Shown: positions 1 to 7,868, numbered from the stretch's first letter. The stretch is DNA of 20,441 bases from JBFXAN01 sp050184225 (GCA_050184225.1 JBFXAN010000119.1:1-20441); one strand, 5' to 3'. The notes: a model not told the origin generated them from the sequence alone. Numbers and translations: made by a program.

Positions 1-121
1 GTTCCGGCGGGAACTCGTCGCGCCGAACGATCACCTCGGCGATCGGTCCGATCTCGCGCGACGCCCAATCGGCGACGGTGTCGCGCAGGAGACGATGCGC
101 TTCGGAGAGGGTGAAGTCCAT
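1..121 (-). CDS. Acyl-CoA dehydrogenase, N-terminal fragment (runs off the left edge)
   Basis: Only the first 40 codons are in the window. They begin at an ATG at 121 and read leftward as MDFTLSEAHRLLRDTV, continuing to a segment ending RRDEFPPE. This matches the usual start of acyl-CoA dehydrogenases (MDFxLSEExxxLRxxVRxFxxxEIxP...DxxxxFP), the helical N-terminal domain. The family oxidises acyl-CoA thioesters to enoyl-CoA using FAD and electron-transferring flavoprotein. The catalytic base and FAD-binding parts lie outside the window, so chain-length specificity cannot be judged. The A of the start codon is the last base of a long inverted repeat, so the whole 5' leader is repeat sequence. 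No canonical Shine-Dalgarno is present; a G-run about 6 bases upstream of the ATG could stand in for one. Confidence 0.85.
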   Translation of the reverse strand, partial: MDFTLSEAHRLLRDTVADWASREIGPIAEVIVRRDEFPPE

Positions 122-280
122 ACCTAACCCCCCGGCCCCCTTCCCTCGCAGGGAAGGGGGAGTCAGACTCAACCAGCGGTGCCAGTATCTCGTATGGGAG
201 TGACAAGGTCATCCTCATTCAACCATGGTGAACCAGGACTCCCCCTTCCCTGCGAGGGAAGGGGGCCGGGGGGTTAGGTA
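121..280. repeat. 160 bp element with perfect 44 bp inverted arms, MITE-like
   Basis: Bases 121-164 and 237-280 are exact reverse complements over 44 bp, separated by a 72 bp unique centre. Each arm also contains its own hairpin, an 11 bp stem CCCCCTTCCCT/AGGGAAGGGGG around a 3-base loop, so the structure is nested. The ends read TACCTAAC...GTTAGGTA, so a TA target duplication is possible but cannot be proved because the ends are palindromic. No transposase frame fits inside. Similar C-rich/G-rich palindromes are, to my knowledge, common dispersed repeats in Chloroflexota genomes. It may be a non-autonomous mobile element, a terminator pair, or both. It occupies the divergent spacer between the acyl-CoA dehydrogenase and the rightward genes. 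Confidence 0.85.
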
Positions 281-290
281 GCCATCGCCC

Positions 291-296
291 TACAAT
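291..296 (+). promoter_or_regulatory. Possible -10 box (TACAAT)
   Basis: TACAAT differs from the sigma-70 -10 consensus at one position. It lies 11 bases right of the inverted repeat and upstream of the small ORF and AlbA-like gene. The -35 position would fall inside the repeat's G-run and shows no consensus, so this is weak. Confidence 0.25.
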
Positions 297-345
297 CCTG
301 CCTGGTCTACCATCTTCGACAGAGACGGAGATCGGTGCGAGCGCT

Positions 346-456
346 TTGTTTGGTCTGGATGGGCTGTCCAATCCTGTCACGCCGTGGGTGGTATTGATCG
401 TGTGTGCGGTGATCTGGCTGGCGCTCTATATGATGCTGACCGCGAGGAGTGGTTGA
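346..456 (+). CDS. Possible 36-residue single-span membrane peptide
   Basis: A short frame from a TTG at 346 to the TGA at 454-456 encodes about 36 residues. After a short FGLDGLSNPVTP head comes a hydrophobic helix, roughly residues 14-31 (WVVLIVCAVIWLALYMML), then the basic tail TARSG. Its stop codon shares the A with the ATG of the next gene (TGATG), the classic arrangement for translational coupling. The hydrophobic composition, positive C-terminal end and coupling favour a real gene. The start is uncertain: only a weak GAG lies upstream of TTG 346, and the frame stays open further left. I do not recognise a family. It could instead be an untranslated leader that happens to be open. Confidence 0.4.
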   Translation: MFGLDGLSNPVTPWVVLIVCAVIWLALYMMLTARSG

Positions 457-1535
457 TGAGCGATGCGTTGCCGGCCCGACCACTGGACCCTGCAGGTGTC
501 GATGACATCCAAGCGTTGCTTGATGCCGTGATTGACCCGGCGAGAGCGGCCTGCCTGCCCGATGCAGACATCGAGGCGCTGGCGCGGGCGATCGTGGCGA
601 TGGCGAACAGTCGCGGCGGTGATCTGCTCGTCGGCGCGGAGACGGACGAACAGGGCCGGATCTACGCGCTGCCCGGCGTCGAAAGCAACCAGTTCGAGTA
701 CGCCCTGAATCGAGCGATGGAACTCGTCGACCCGCCGGTGTCCCATCTGGTGCAGGCGCGGGTGCTGGCGGGCGAGGGACGAGTGGCGGCGATCGTCCAC
801 GTTCGGCTCAGCCCTTCGGCACCACATCTGGTTGCCAGCACCGGCGGCATCTATCGGATCGGTAGTGACGGCGTGCAACCGATCCGATCGCGGCGGGCGC
901 TGGACGACCTCTATGCGCGAGGACGCGGCGAACGGGAACGGGCGGATCGGCTGGTCGAGGCGATGATCGAGAAGCTGACGCTCTCGCACTACGCCTTTTA
1001 TAGCCTGGCGGTGATCGCAAGCACGCATCTGCCTTCCGGCGAACCGTACCGCAGCGCGCAAAAGGATGCCGGCTGGCTGGCGCCGCCCGACGATCCGTTT
1101 ATCGCCGCCTTCGGACTGAACGAACACGAGCCGCGGATCGGTCCTGGCGAGGTGGAGCTACGGACGCCGGGTGAGGTGAATGCCTATATTCGCGTCACGC
1201 GCAGCGGCTGCGTCGCGGCGGGCGAGGTGCAGCGCCGGCCGTATCATGACGAATTGGATACGGCAGCGTCGATCGAGCGGCGGCTGTCGCTGCTGGTCGC
1301 GACCGCTTCCCGGCTGCTGTCGGTGGCGGGCGACACGCTGATGCTGCCGCATGTCTTCATCGAGGGGGTGCGCGGGCTGCGGCTGGTGCGCGACCCGGAG
1401 AAGCGGGCGCTCAGCGGCAACGCGCCGCAGGACACGGCCCGGCATCCGCTGACGGTCGGCGACGCGCGCGACGCGGCCTACTGCGCCACCCTGCCGGCCG
1501 AGGCGATGGACCGTCTCTCATCGCTCTTTCCATAG
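456..1535 (+). CDS. Schlafen AlbA-like (AlbA_2) domain protein
   Basis: This 359-residue protein starts at ATG 456, chosen because GAGGAG sits 6 bases upstream and because the preceding small frame stops in TGATG overlap with it. A GTG at 384 in the same frame lacks these supports. Residues about 38-190 resemble the Schlafen/AlbA_2 fold: an acidic-helix start, then MANSRGGDLLVGAE near residues 48-62, and a later GGIYRIGSDGVQPI segment, matching the family's ANSxGGxLxxGV and YxRxGsxs...A patterns. That family is associated with nucleic-acid binding and some members are nucleases or regulators. The C-terminal half (about 200-359) is not recognised and no HTH or ATPase is visible. Its function here is unknown. 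It converges on gcvT with a 30 bp gap. Confidence 0.75.
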   Translation: MSDALPARPLDPAGVDDIQALLDAVIDPARAACLPDADIEALARAIVAMANSRGGDLLVGAETDEQGRIYALPGVESNQFEYALNRAMELVDPPVSHLVQARVLAGEGRVAAIVHVRLSPSAPHLVASTGGIYRIGSDGVQPIRSRRALDDLYARGRGERERADRLVEAMIEKLTLSHYAFYSLAVIASTHLPSGEPYRSAQKDAGWLAPPDDPFIAAFGLNEHEPRIGPGEVELRTPGEVNAYIRVTRSGCVAAGEVQRRPYHDELDTAASIERRLSLLVATASRLLSVAGDTLMLPHVFIEGVRGLRLVRDPEKRALSGNAPQDTARHPLTVGDARDAAYCATLPAEAMDRLSSLFP

Positions 1536-1565
1536 CCGGCATCGCGATCTAGTGATCGATCGGGG

Positions 1566-2666
1566 TCAGGCATCCGGCGATCGATAGAACGGCCGCGGCA
1601 CGACCGTGACCGGCAGCGGCCGGCCGCGTACATCGACGGCGAGGGCTGTGCCACTCCGCGCGAGCGGACGCGGCACATAGCCCATACCGATGCTCGTATT
1701 GAGGGTCGGCGAGAACCCGCCGCTCGTTGTTTGACCGATCGCGGTATCGCCGTCGAGCAGCGCGTAGCCGTGGCGGATGAGTCCGCCGCGTGCCGATGCG
1801 GTGAAACAGACGAGGCGGTGGGTGACGGCGACCTTGCGGTTGAGCAGCGCCGCTCGGCCGACGAAGTTCTGGTCGTCGAGGGAGACGACCCAGCCGAGGC
1901 CGGCCTCGAACGGGTCGGTATCGGTGGTGATGTCCTGGCCATACAGCGCGAGCGAGGCCTCCAATCGGAGGGTGTCGCGGGCGCCGAGACCGCACGGCAT
2001 CACGCCCAACTCGATCAGCGTGTCCCAGAGGTGGACACCGGCATCGATGGCGGCGATAAACTCGAAGCCGTCTTCACCGGTGTAACCGGTGCGGGAGACG
2101 ACCGCCTTGTAGCCGTAGAGCTGAATCTCGGTCTGGTGACGGCGGGCGAGGCGTTCCTCGATCTCGCGGGAGAGCGCCGCGCCGAAGACGTGCTTCGCGC
2201 CCGGACCCTGCAGGGCGAGCATCGCCGTCTGCGCCTGGCGGTCGTCGATGCGCACGTCCCAGTCCGGCGCGACGTGGGCGCGGATGTGTTCGAGGTCGGC
2301 CTCGACGCGGGCGGCGTTGGGAATCAGCATCCACCGTTCTTCGCCGAGCCGGAAGAGGTAAGGGTCGTCGAGGATACCGCCGGACTCATCGCAGAGGAGA
2401 GAGTAGTGGCTTTGCCCCTCGGCGAGCGTGCGGACATTGAAGGTGAGGACGCGCCGGAGCAGATCGACGGCGTTGGGGCCGGTGAGGAAGACGCGGCCCA
2501 TATGGGAGACATCGAAGAGGCCGGCCCGCTGGCGGACGGCACGGGACTCTTCGACGATGCCGCTGTATTGCACCGGCATTTCCCAGCCGGCGAACGGCAC
2601 CATCCTGCCGCCGAGCGCGACATGGCGGTCATAGAGCGGTGTCCGGCGAAGGGGTTCGGTAACCAT
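1566..2666 (-). CDS. gcvT: Aminomethyltransferase, glycine cleavage T protein family
   Basis: The product is about 366 residues, the usual GcvT length (E. coli 364). In the glycine cleavage system the T protein releases ammonia from the aminomethyl group on lipoylated H protein and makes 5,10-methylene-tetrahydrofolate. Recognisable parts are TPLYDRHVALGGRMVPFAGWEMP at the N terminus (given here only as the typical opening), DVSHMGR near residue 53, the folate-site GGILDD near 97-102 with the conserved catalytic aspartate, YGYKAVVSRTGYTGEDG in the middle, and the C-terminal barrel with TSGGFSPTL. ATG 2666 follows a GTG at 2669; either may be the start, with AGGA overlapping the upstream gene's stop codon. 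It lies about 13 bases downstream of the MBL gene on the same strand. No gcvH or gcvP is present in the window, so it may be part of a split system or act as a stand-alone GcvT homologue. Confidence 0.9.
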   Translation of the reverse strand: MVTEPLRRTPLYDRHVALGGRMVPFAGWEMPVQYSGIVEESRAVRQRAGLFDVSHMGRVFLTGPNAVDLLRRVLTFNVRTLAEGQSHYSLLCDESGGILDDPYLFRLGEERWMLIPNAARVEADLEHIRAHVAPDWDVRIDDRQAQTAMLALQGPGAKHVFGAALSREIEERLARRHQTEIQLYGYKAVVSRTGYTGEDGFEFIAAIDAGVHLWDTLIELGVMPCGLGARDTLRLEASLALYGQDITTDTDPFEAGLGWVVSLDDQNFVGRAALLNRKVAVTHRLVCFTASARGGLIRHGYALLDGDTAIGQTTSGGFSPTLNTSIGMGYVPRPLARSGTALAVDVRGRPLPVTVVPRPFYRSPDA

Positions 2667-2679
2667 CACTCCGGTTTTC

Positions 2680-3555
2680 CTACGGCATGGGTACGTAACG
2701 CCGCCGGCCGTTGTCGTCGTGCATTCTGCCCATGCCCGGATACGGAGCGTGCGTCGTGATCAGCAGGGAGCCGGTGACGTAGGCTTCCTCGACGAGCCGT
2801 TTCTTCGTTTCAAGGCTGACAAGTGGCAGGGTATCAAACGCCGAGATCCAGGCCGGACGGTCGATCTGGAGGGCATGCTGAACCACGTCGCCCATATAGA
2901 CCGCCGTTTCGCCCTGCGACGAGAGGACGATGATGCTGTGATCGGCGGTATGACCGGGTGCGGGCAAGATCCTCAGTGAGGGCGTCACCTGTGTTTCGCC
3001 CTCGACCAACTCGACCTGGCCAGATTCGTCGATCGGGACGAGATTGTCGGCGAGATAGGTCGCCCGCGTGCGCTCGTTGGTGTGGGTAGCAGCCTCCCAC
3101 TCGCCTCGTTGGATAAAATAACGGGCGTTGGGAAAGGTCGGAATCGGCGCGCCGTGGACGATAGCGGTATTCCAACCGCAGTGGTCGAAATGGAGATGCG
3201 TGTTGACAACCGTGTCGATCTCGGTCAGGCCGACGCCGAGCGCGGCGAGGCTGGTGAGGAGATGTCCGTAGTCGCCGGGGTAGGCGGTTTCCCGCCGGCG
3301 CGGCTCGATTTTGGCGCCGATTCCGGTATCGACGAGGACCGCGCGCGTGCCATCACGGATGAGCAGACAATTGAGGTCGAGACGAATGCGGTTGTTGTCG
3401 TCGGGCGGGCCGGTCAACGGCTCCCAGAGCGTGCGGGGGACGAGGCCGAAGACACCGCCGGTGTCCATCAAGAAGAACCCGTCTGAGAGGACATCGACGC
3501 GGATGTCACCGATCTGCAACGTGACCGGCGGGATGTGGTGCAGTGATTCACTCAT
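2680..3555 (-). CDS. MBL-fold metallohydrolase (lactonase-like)
   Basis: This 291-residue protein has the full metallo-beta-lactamase fold signature. THLHFDH gives the zinc ligands H120, H122, D124 and H125, with H202 in GHTADHS, D223 in MGDV and H269 in TTHAP. VDTGIG near residue 76 is the usual strand-turn before the metal site. The overall layout resembles the AHL-lactonase/MlhB-type branch, which hydrolyses lactones or related esters, but specificity cannot be read from sequence. No signal peptide is visible, so it is probably cytoplasmic. The start is ATG 3555; there is no clear ribosome binding site in front of it, so the message may be leaderless or the start may lie elsewhere. It is the first gene of a two-gene operon with gcvT (about 10 bases apart), a pairing whose logic is unclear. 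Confidence 0.88.
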   Translation of the reverse strand: MSESLHHIPPVTLQIGDIRVDVLSDGFFLMDTGGVFGLVPRTLWEPLTGPPDDNNRIRLDLNCLLIRDGTRAVLVDTGIGAKIEPRRRETAYPGDYGHLLTSLAALGVGLTEIDTVVNTHLHFDHCGWNTAIVHGAPIPTFPNARYFIQRGEWEAATHTNERTRATYLADNLVPIDESGQVELVEGETQVTPSLRILPAPGHTADHSIIVLSSQGETAVYMGDVVQHALQIDRPAWISAFDTLPLVSLETKKRLVEEAYVTGSLLITTHAPYPGMGRMHDDNGRRRYVPMP

Positions 3556-3798
3556 GGTGGTGCCGCAACCGTATCAGATTCGCGCGGCCTGTGCCCGGTG
3601 TGAAGCGTCACCGGTTCCGCCTTCGCCTCCGCCAGATACCGGACGGAAGTACAGGTAACTCTGACGCAGATGGGTGATAGGATCATCGGTACGAGAGAAT
3701 GTAGGAATTGAGCGAGGACACCATTCGCGTGGATTGGTGTCACGACGCAGGGGCTTGGGAACGTGTCTCTACTCGATCGGCGTGGGGGACGGCCGCTG

Positions 3799-4707
3799 AT
3801 GGCGGACGTACTCCCACGAACCCGCGGCGAGATCGGCCAAGCGGTCATCCTGGCGACGGGCATAGGTCTGATGGTGGCGCTGGCCGTTGACCTGATCACA
3901 GGTCAATGGATCGGCTCCCCGTGGCTCCACATCCTGCTGGCGATGCTTTGTGTCGCCGCCTGGTTGCCGCTGGCCCGGCGGGTGAAGTACCTCCAATACG
4001 GCCCCCTCTATGTCCTCGGATTGCTGATCTATACTGTGCTTCGTTCGTTCGCGGACGACACGGCGATCGCACCCCGTTATGACCTGGTGATCGCGATCGA
4101 GGAATATCTCTTCTTCGGCCATGTACCCTCGGTCTGGCTGCAGGAGCATCTCTTCCAACCGGCACGCGTGGGGCCGTTGGATTGGCTCACTGTTCAGGTG
4201 CATTGGTCCTATTTCTTTGTTCCACATGTCGGCGCGGCGCTCGTCTGGATCTTCCGCCGGGAGCTGTTCCCCCGCTACGTCTTCTTGATCATGGGGACGT
4301 TCTATCTGGGCCTCGTGTTGTACTTCCTATTTCCGACGGTGCCGCCCTGGATGGCGGCGGACTACGGCGTGTTGCCGGGCGTGAGCCGCGTCATGGATTA
4401 TGTCGGGCAGCAGGTCGATCCAGCCACCTATGGCCGGCTGTACGACGCGCTTGGCGTGCCGAACGCCGTCGCGGCGATGCCCTCGCTCCACATGGGCGTG
4501 ACGTTTGCCGTCTACCTGTTTGCACGCGATGTGAACCGGCGGATCGCGCGGGTGCTGCTCGTCTACTCGCTGTTGATGGGTTTCTCACTCGTGTATCTGG
4601 GCGAGCACTACGCCACCGACGTGATCGTTGGCGCCGCCTGTGCGTACATCATCTACAGCATCTATAGCCTCTATCACCGGCGTGTCGCCGCCAGGGACGA
4701 TTCCTGA
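3799..4707 (+). CDS. PAP2 / AUR1-like membrane phosphatase or phosphotransferase
   Basis: This 302-residue polytopic protein (ATG 3799) has about six hydrophobic helices. The phosphatidic-acid-phosphatase type 2 active site is visible as MPSLHMG (PSxH, histidine about residue 231 in this numbering) and YLGEHYATD (histidine and aspartate about 270 and 274). FPTVPPWM precedes the first motif, as in the AUR1/inositol-phosphoceramide-synthase branch. That branch acts at the membrane on phospholipid or polyprenyl phosphate substrates. An upstream GTG at 3763 would add 12 residues; ATG is preferred because GGGGGA lies about 10 bases before it, but this is not certain. It is divergent from the MBL gene across about 240 bases holding no recognisable gene. 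Substrate unknown; a lipid phosphatase or head-group transferase is most likely. Confidence 0.85.
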   Translation: MADVLPRTRGEIGQAVILATGIGLMVALAVDLITGQWIGSPWLHILLAMLCVAAWLPLARRVKYLQYGPLYVLGLLIYTVLRSFADDTAIAPRYDLVIAIEEYLFFGHVPSVWLQEHLFQPARVGPLDWLTVQVHWSYFFVPHVGAALVWIFRRELFPRYVFLIMGTFYLGLVLYFLFPTVPPWMAADYGVLPGVSRVMDYVGQQVDPATYGRLYDALGVPNAVAAMPSLHMGVTFAVYLFARDVNRRIARVLLVYSLLMGFSLVYLGEHYATDVIVGAACAYIIYSIYSLYHRRVAARDDS

Positions 4708-4780
4708 CGAGTTGATCCCCATGCCGGCCGTTTGTGTCAGCCGATCACGCCGGCTCGTGCCCGCGACGGTCGCGGTGCCA

Positions 4781-4786
4781 TATAAT
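4781..4786 (+). promoter_or_regulatory. -10 box of the ilvE promoter (TATAAT)
   Basis: A perfect TATAAT lies 42 bases before the ilvE start. The -35 position (about 4758-4763) is a poor match to TTGACA. The predicted transcript would start near 4793, giving a leader of about 35 bases that contains the GGGAGA ribosome binding site. Confidence 0.55.
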
Positions 4787-4827
4787 GCGGTCACTCCGCC
4801 GGGCCGGCGTATATGGGAGATGTCGTG

Positions 4828-5763
4828 ATGGGCCAGCGCTTTGCGTATTTTCAGAAACAGATCGTGCCGCTCGAAGAGGCCAAGATCGGCATCATGACCC
4901 ACGCGTTCAATTACGGGACGGCGTGTTTTGAGGGCATCCGCGGCAACTGGAACGCCAAAGAAGGGCAGATGTATCTGTTCCGGCCGCTGGAGCATTTTCA
5001 GCGGCTGCGTAAGTCCTGCAAGATCCTCGGCATCTCCTTCCCCTATGAAGACGCCGAGTTGATGGACCTGACGGTCAAGCTGGTGGAGCAGTGCGGTTTC
5101 GAAGAGGACATCTATGTCCGGCCGCTCGCCTACAAATCGTCCGAGTTGGTCGGCGTGCGCATGCACAACCTCGAAGATGACTTCCTGATCTTTGTCACTC
5201 CGTTTGGGCCGTATCTCGACATCGAGAAGGGCGCCCGCTGCTGCACCTCTTCATGGCGGCGGGTGGACGATCTCGGCATCCCGGCACGGGCGAAGGTAAC
5301 CGGCATCTATGTCAACTCGGCGCTGGCCAAAACCGAGGCGGAGATGAACGGTTTCGACGAGGCGATTGTGCTTGGCCACGATGGCCACGTCTCCGAGGGC
5401 AGCGGCGAGAATATCTTCATGATCATGAACGGCCGCCTGATCACGCCTTCCCAGTCCGACAACATCTTGATCGGCATCACCCGCGACACGGTGATCCGGC
5501 TGGCGCAGGAAGAACTGGGAATGGACGTGGAGGAGCGCCAGATCGACCGGAGCGAGTTGTATATCGCCGACGAGGTCTTCATGACCGGCACGGCCGCCCA
5601 TGTGACGCCGATCATCGAGATCGATCACCGGGCGATTGGGAGCGGTGCGGCGGGTCCGATCTCGATGAAACTCCAGCGGCTCTACTTTGCCGCGTGCCTC
5701 GGCGAGATCGAGAAATACAGCGAGTGGGTGACGCCCGCGTATTCGAAGCTGGCGACGACGTAA
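4828..5763 (+). CDS. ilvE: Branched-chain amino acid aminotransferase
   Basis: This 311-residue fold-type IV PLP enzyme reversibly transaminates leucine, isoleucine and valine with 2-oxoglutarate, the last step of branched-chain synthesis. Visible features are HAFNYGTACFEGIR near residues 25-38, FRPLEHFQRL near 51, RPLAY near 98, the PLP lysine K156 in PARAKVTGIY, EGSGENIF near 190-197 with the phosphate and cofactor contacts, and GTAAHVTPI near the C terminus. Length equals the normal 300-310. ATG 4828 is chosen because GGGAG lies 8 bases upstream; ATG 4813 in the same frame has no ribosome binding site. A D-amino acid transaminase is possible within the superfamily, but the overall pattern fits IlvE. 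It has its own promoter and no neighbouring ilv genes. Confidence 0.92.
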   Translation: MGQRFAYFQKQIVPLEEAKIGIMTHAFNYGTACFEGIRGNWNAKEGQMYLFRPLEHFQRLRKSCKILGISFPYEDAELMDLTVKLVEQCGFEEDIYVRPLAYKSSELVGVRMHNLEDDFLIFVTPFGPYLDIEKGARCCTSSWRRVDDLGIPARAKVTGIYVNSALAKTEAEMNGFDEAIVLGHDGHVSEGSGENIFMIMNGRLITPSQSDNILIGITRDTVIRLAQEELGMDVEERQIDRSELYIADEVFMTGTAAHVTPIIEIDHRAIGSGAAGPISMKLQRLYFAACLGEIEKYSEWVTPAYSKLATT

Positions 5764-5855
5764 TCCCACTCTTGGCGGAATACGTCACGTCTGTGCGGTA
5801 GCGACAAGCGGCGGCGATCGGATACGACATACATATCACCTCGATTGAGGCACTG

Positions 5856-6776
5856 ATGTCGAAGTTGTCGTTCCGACCTTCTCGAGCAGGCGACCAGGGG
5901 CAGGTCTTCTATCCGGCAAGCCGCCAGGGAGCTTGGTATCCGGGGATTGCCGGCGGGATCGCGCTCCTGCTTGCGGTCGTGCTGATCGCGCGCGCGGTTG
6001 TCGTCGGGATCAGTTTTGCCGGTTTCCTGATGCTGCTTACCGCGCTGGTGCTGGTGGTCGTTGGCGGGCTGGGCATCTACTGGGCCTGGGCCTGCATGAC
6101 GCTGGACTACCGGCTCGACGGGGGCATCCTGTCGATTCGCTGGGGGCTTGTTCGGCACGATGTGCCGGTTGCGCTGTTTGAGCGCATCGTTCGCGGACGC
6201 AGCGTCGCCATGGTCCGGGTGAGCGGCCTCGACTGGCCGGGCTGCCACGTCGGAGCTGCCGACGTTCCACGGCTGGGGCATGTCCGGTTTCTCTCGCTCC
6301 ATCGGAGCGGACCGGACGCCCTTTACTTGATCGGACCGAACGCCGGCTATGCCATCTCCGTCGCCGATAGCGCCGGCTTCATCCGCGCCCTCCAGGCACA
6401 GATGGAGGTCGTTCCCGACCTTGCATCTCCACAAATCGAAATGCACCCGATCTTGCATCCACTCGCCTGGCAGGATCGGGCGACGTTGTCAGCGTTGAGC
6501 GCCGCGGCGGTGCTGGCAATCCTCGCGACGGGAATCATCTTCGGACGCTATGCCGGCCTGGCCGACCAGGTCGTATTGAACTTTCCCGATGAGGGACAGG
6601 CCGGCGCCCGCACGGCGTTGCTGGGAATTCCTGCGCTCGCCTGGTTGCTTCTGATCGGCAATGGCCTTGCCGGTGTCAGATTGTCCTCGACGCGCCGGGC
6701 ATCAGCATTTACGTTGCTCTACGGGCTAACATTCCTGGAAGGTCTGTTGGTGATCGCCGCTGTGACCGCCGTGTAG
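5856..6776 (+). CDS. Membrane protein with bacterial PH-like segment
   Basis: This 306-residue protein starts at ATG 5856 with GAGG 5 bases upstream. Two adjacent hydrophobic helices at about residues 28-52 and 55-80 are followed by a soluble segment (about 85-190) beginning MTLDYRLDGGILSIRWG, which resembles bacterial PH domains (bPH family). The C-terminal part has further helices at about 213-230, 250-270 and 283-303, with LNFPDEGQAG between them, reminiscent of the DUF1648-like segment seen in related proteins. No catalytic motif is visible. The likely cell location is the cytoplasmic membrane. It follows ilvE by 92 bases with no obvious functional link. I infer the PH assignment from pattern only; role unknown. 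Confidence 0.7.
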   Translation: MSKLSFRPSRAGDQGQVFYPASRQGAWYPGIAGGIALLLAVVLIARAVVVGISFAGFLMLLTALVLVVVGGLGIYWAWACMTLDYRLDGGILSIRWGLVRHDVPVALFERIVRGRSVAMVRVSGLDWPGCHVGAADVPRLGHVRFLSLHRSGPDALYLIGPNAGYAISVADSAGFIRALQAQMEVVPDLASPQIEMHPILHPLAWQDRATLSALSAAAVLAILATGIIFGRYAGLADQVVLNFPDEGQAGARTALLGIPALAWLLLIGNGLAGVRLSSTRRASAFTLLYGLTFLEGLLVIAAVTAV

Positions 6777-6875
6777 TGCTGCGACGGCCAGACAGCGCGA
6801 ATCTGCGCGATACGCGGCGCAGGGATGAGCGTCCCTTGTTTGTCGCGCTCATTCGCTCGCATCTGGGGGTACGCC

Positions 6876-7868
6876 GTGGCCCAGTCGAAGCCGACATGGT
6901 TGTCCGAGATCTTTCCTTTTGAACAACGCGTCCGTTACGTCAATGGCCGGCGGATGGCGTATATCGACGAGGGTCCGCGCGACGGCCGGCCGGTGCTGTT
7001 GTTGTCGGGGAATCCGACCTGGGGATTCCTGTACCGGGAGTTCATCACCCCCCTCACCGGGGCGGGATATCGGGCGATCGCGCCGGATTGGATCGGAGCC
7101 GGATACTCGGACCACCCGCGCGTCGAGGCCGCGCTGACATTTGCCCATCACATCGCCGACCTGGTTTCGCTGATCGAACAGCTCGGCCTGCACGGCTTCG
7201 TGATTGTCGGTCAGGACTGGGGAGGACCGCAGGGCGTCGGCGCGGCCCTGCAACGGGTCGAGCGGCTTGGCGCGATGGTTCTGATGAGCACCTGGCTGTT
7301 CAACGGCGATGTCGGCCGGTTCCACTCCTCCCCCAGGCCGTGGACGACGTGGCATGCGCCGCTCCTGGGACCGTTCTTTCACCGACGGCATAAAGTGCTC
7401 TCCCAACATGGGCCATCGGCGATCAGCCGGCGCGGAATGAGCGAGGCGGAAGCGCGTGCCTATCATCATGTCTTCGACGAGCCTGACTCCGACCACGTTG
7501 CCCTCACCTGGCCGCGGACGATCCCGATGCGGGAAGGCGACCGCGGATGGGCAGACATGGCGGCGATCGAGCGGCGTCTGCCGGAATTGCGCGGCGTGCC
7601 CACGCTCCTGCTGTACGGGACGGACGACAGTGTCTTTGGACTATCGTATGCCGAACGCCTCAAGGTTCTGCTCCCGAACGCGGCGGGTCCGTTTCCCGTC
7701 ACGCTCGCCGATCACTTCATGCAGGACGACCGAGGGCCGGAGATTGCGGGGCTGATCGTCGACTTCCTCGATCGGACGGTAACCGCGCGGATCGGCGGCG
7801 AATCCAGAGGGATCGCGCAACGGCGGGATGCCGCTCTGATCAGCGCACGCGAGGGAGACGGCCTGTGA
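6876..7868 (+). CDS. Haloalkane dehalogenase-like alpha/beta hydrolase 1
   Basis: This 330-residue protein starts at GTG 6876 behind GGGGGT; an in-frame ATG at 6825 would add 17 residues of poor quality. The alpha/beta-hydrolase landmarks are in order: SGNPTW at 44-49, the nucleophile elbow GQDWGG with D114 and W115, an acid candidate D250/D251 in YGTDD, and the general base H280 in ADHFMQDDRG. Aspartate nucleophile followed by tryptophan, together with GNPTW, is the haloalkane dehalogenase pattern, in which an alkyl-halide carbon-halogen bond is hydrolysed through an alkyl-enzyme ester. The usual histidine before GNPTW is replaced by serine. About 30 extra residues follow the normal C-terminal end. 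Epoxide hydrolase or another aspartate-nucleophile hydrolase is the main alternative. Its stop overlaps the next gene's GTG. Confidence 0.8.
   Translation: MAQSKPTWLSEIFPFEQRVRYVNGRRMAYIDEGPRDGRPVLLLSGNPTWGFLYREFITPLTGAGYRAIAPDWIGAGYSDHPRVEAALTFAHHIADLVSLIEQLGLHGFVIVGQDWGGPQGVGAALQRVERLGAMVLMSTWLFNGDVGRFHSSPRPWTTWHAPLLGPFFHRRHKVLSQHGPSAISRRGMSEAEARAYHHVFDEPDSDHVALTWPRTIPMREGDRGWADMAAIERRLPELRGVPTLLLYGTDDSVFGLSYAERLKVLLPNAAGPFPVTLADHFMQDDRGPEIAGLIVDFLDRTVTARIGGESRGIAQRRDAALISAREGDGL

Noticed and set aside
384..455. GTG 384 as start of the AlbA-like gene
   Set aside because: No ribosome binding site, whereas ATG 456 has GAGGAG and the TGATG overlap.
1731..2759. A 342-codon plus-strand open frame
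   Set aside because: It is antisense to gcvT; it has no recognisable domain while gcvT has full conserved motifs.
7547..7864. Upstream extension of the second dehalogenase frame
   Set aside because: It is an open frame inside the first dehalogenase gene and gives Arg/Gly-rich sequence; GTG 7865 has a good ribosome binding site and the GTGA overlap.
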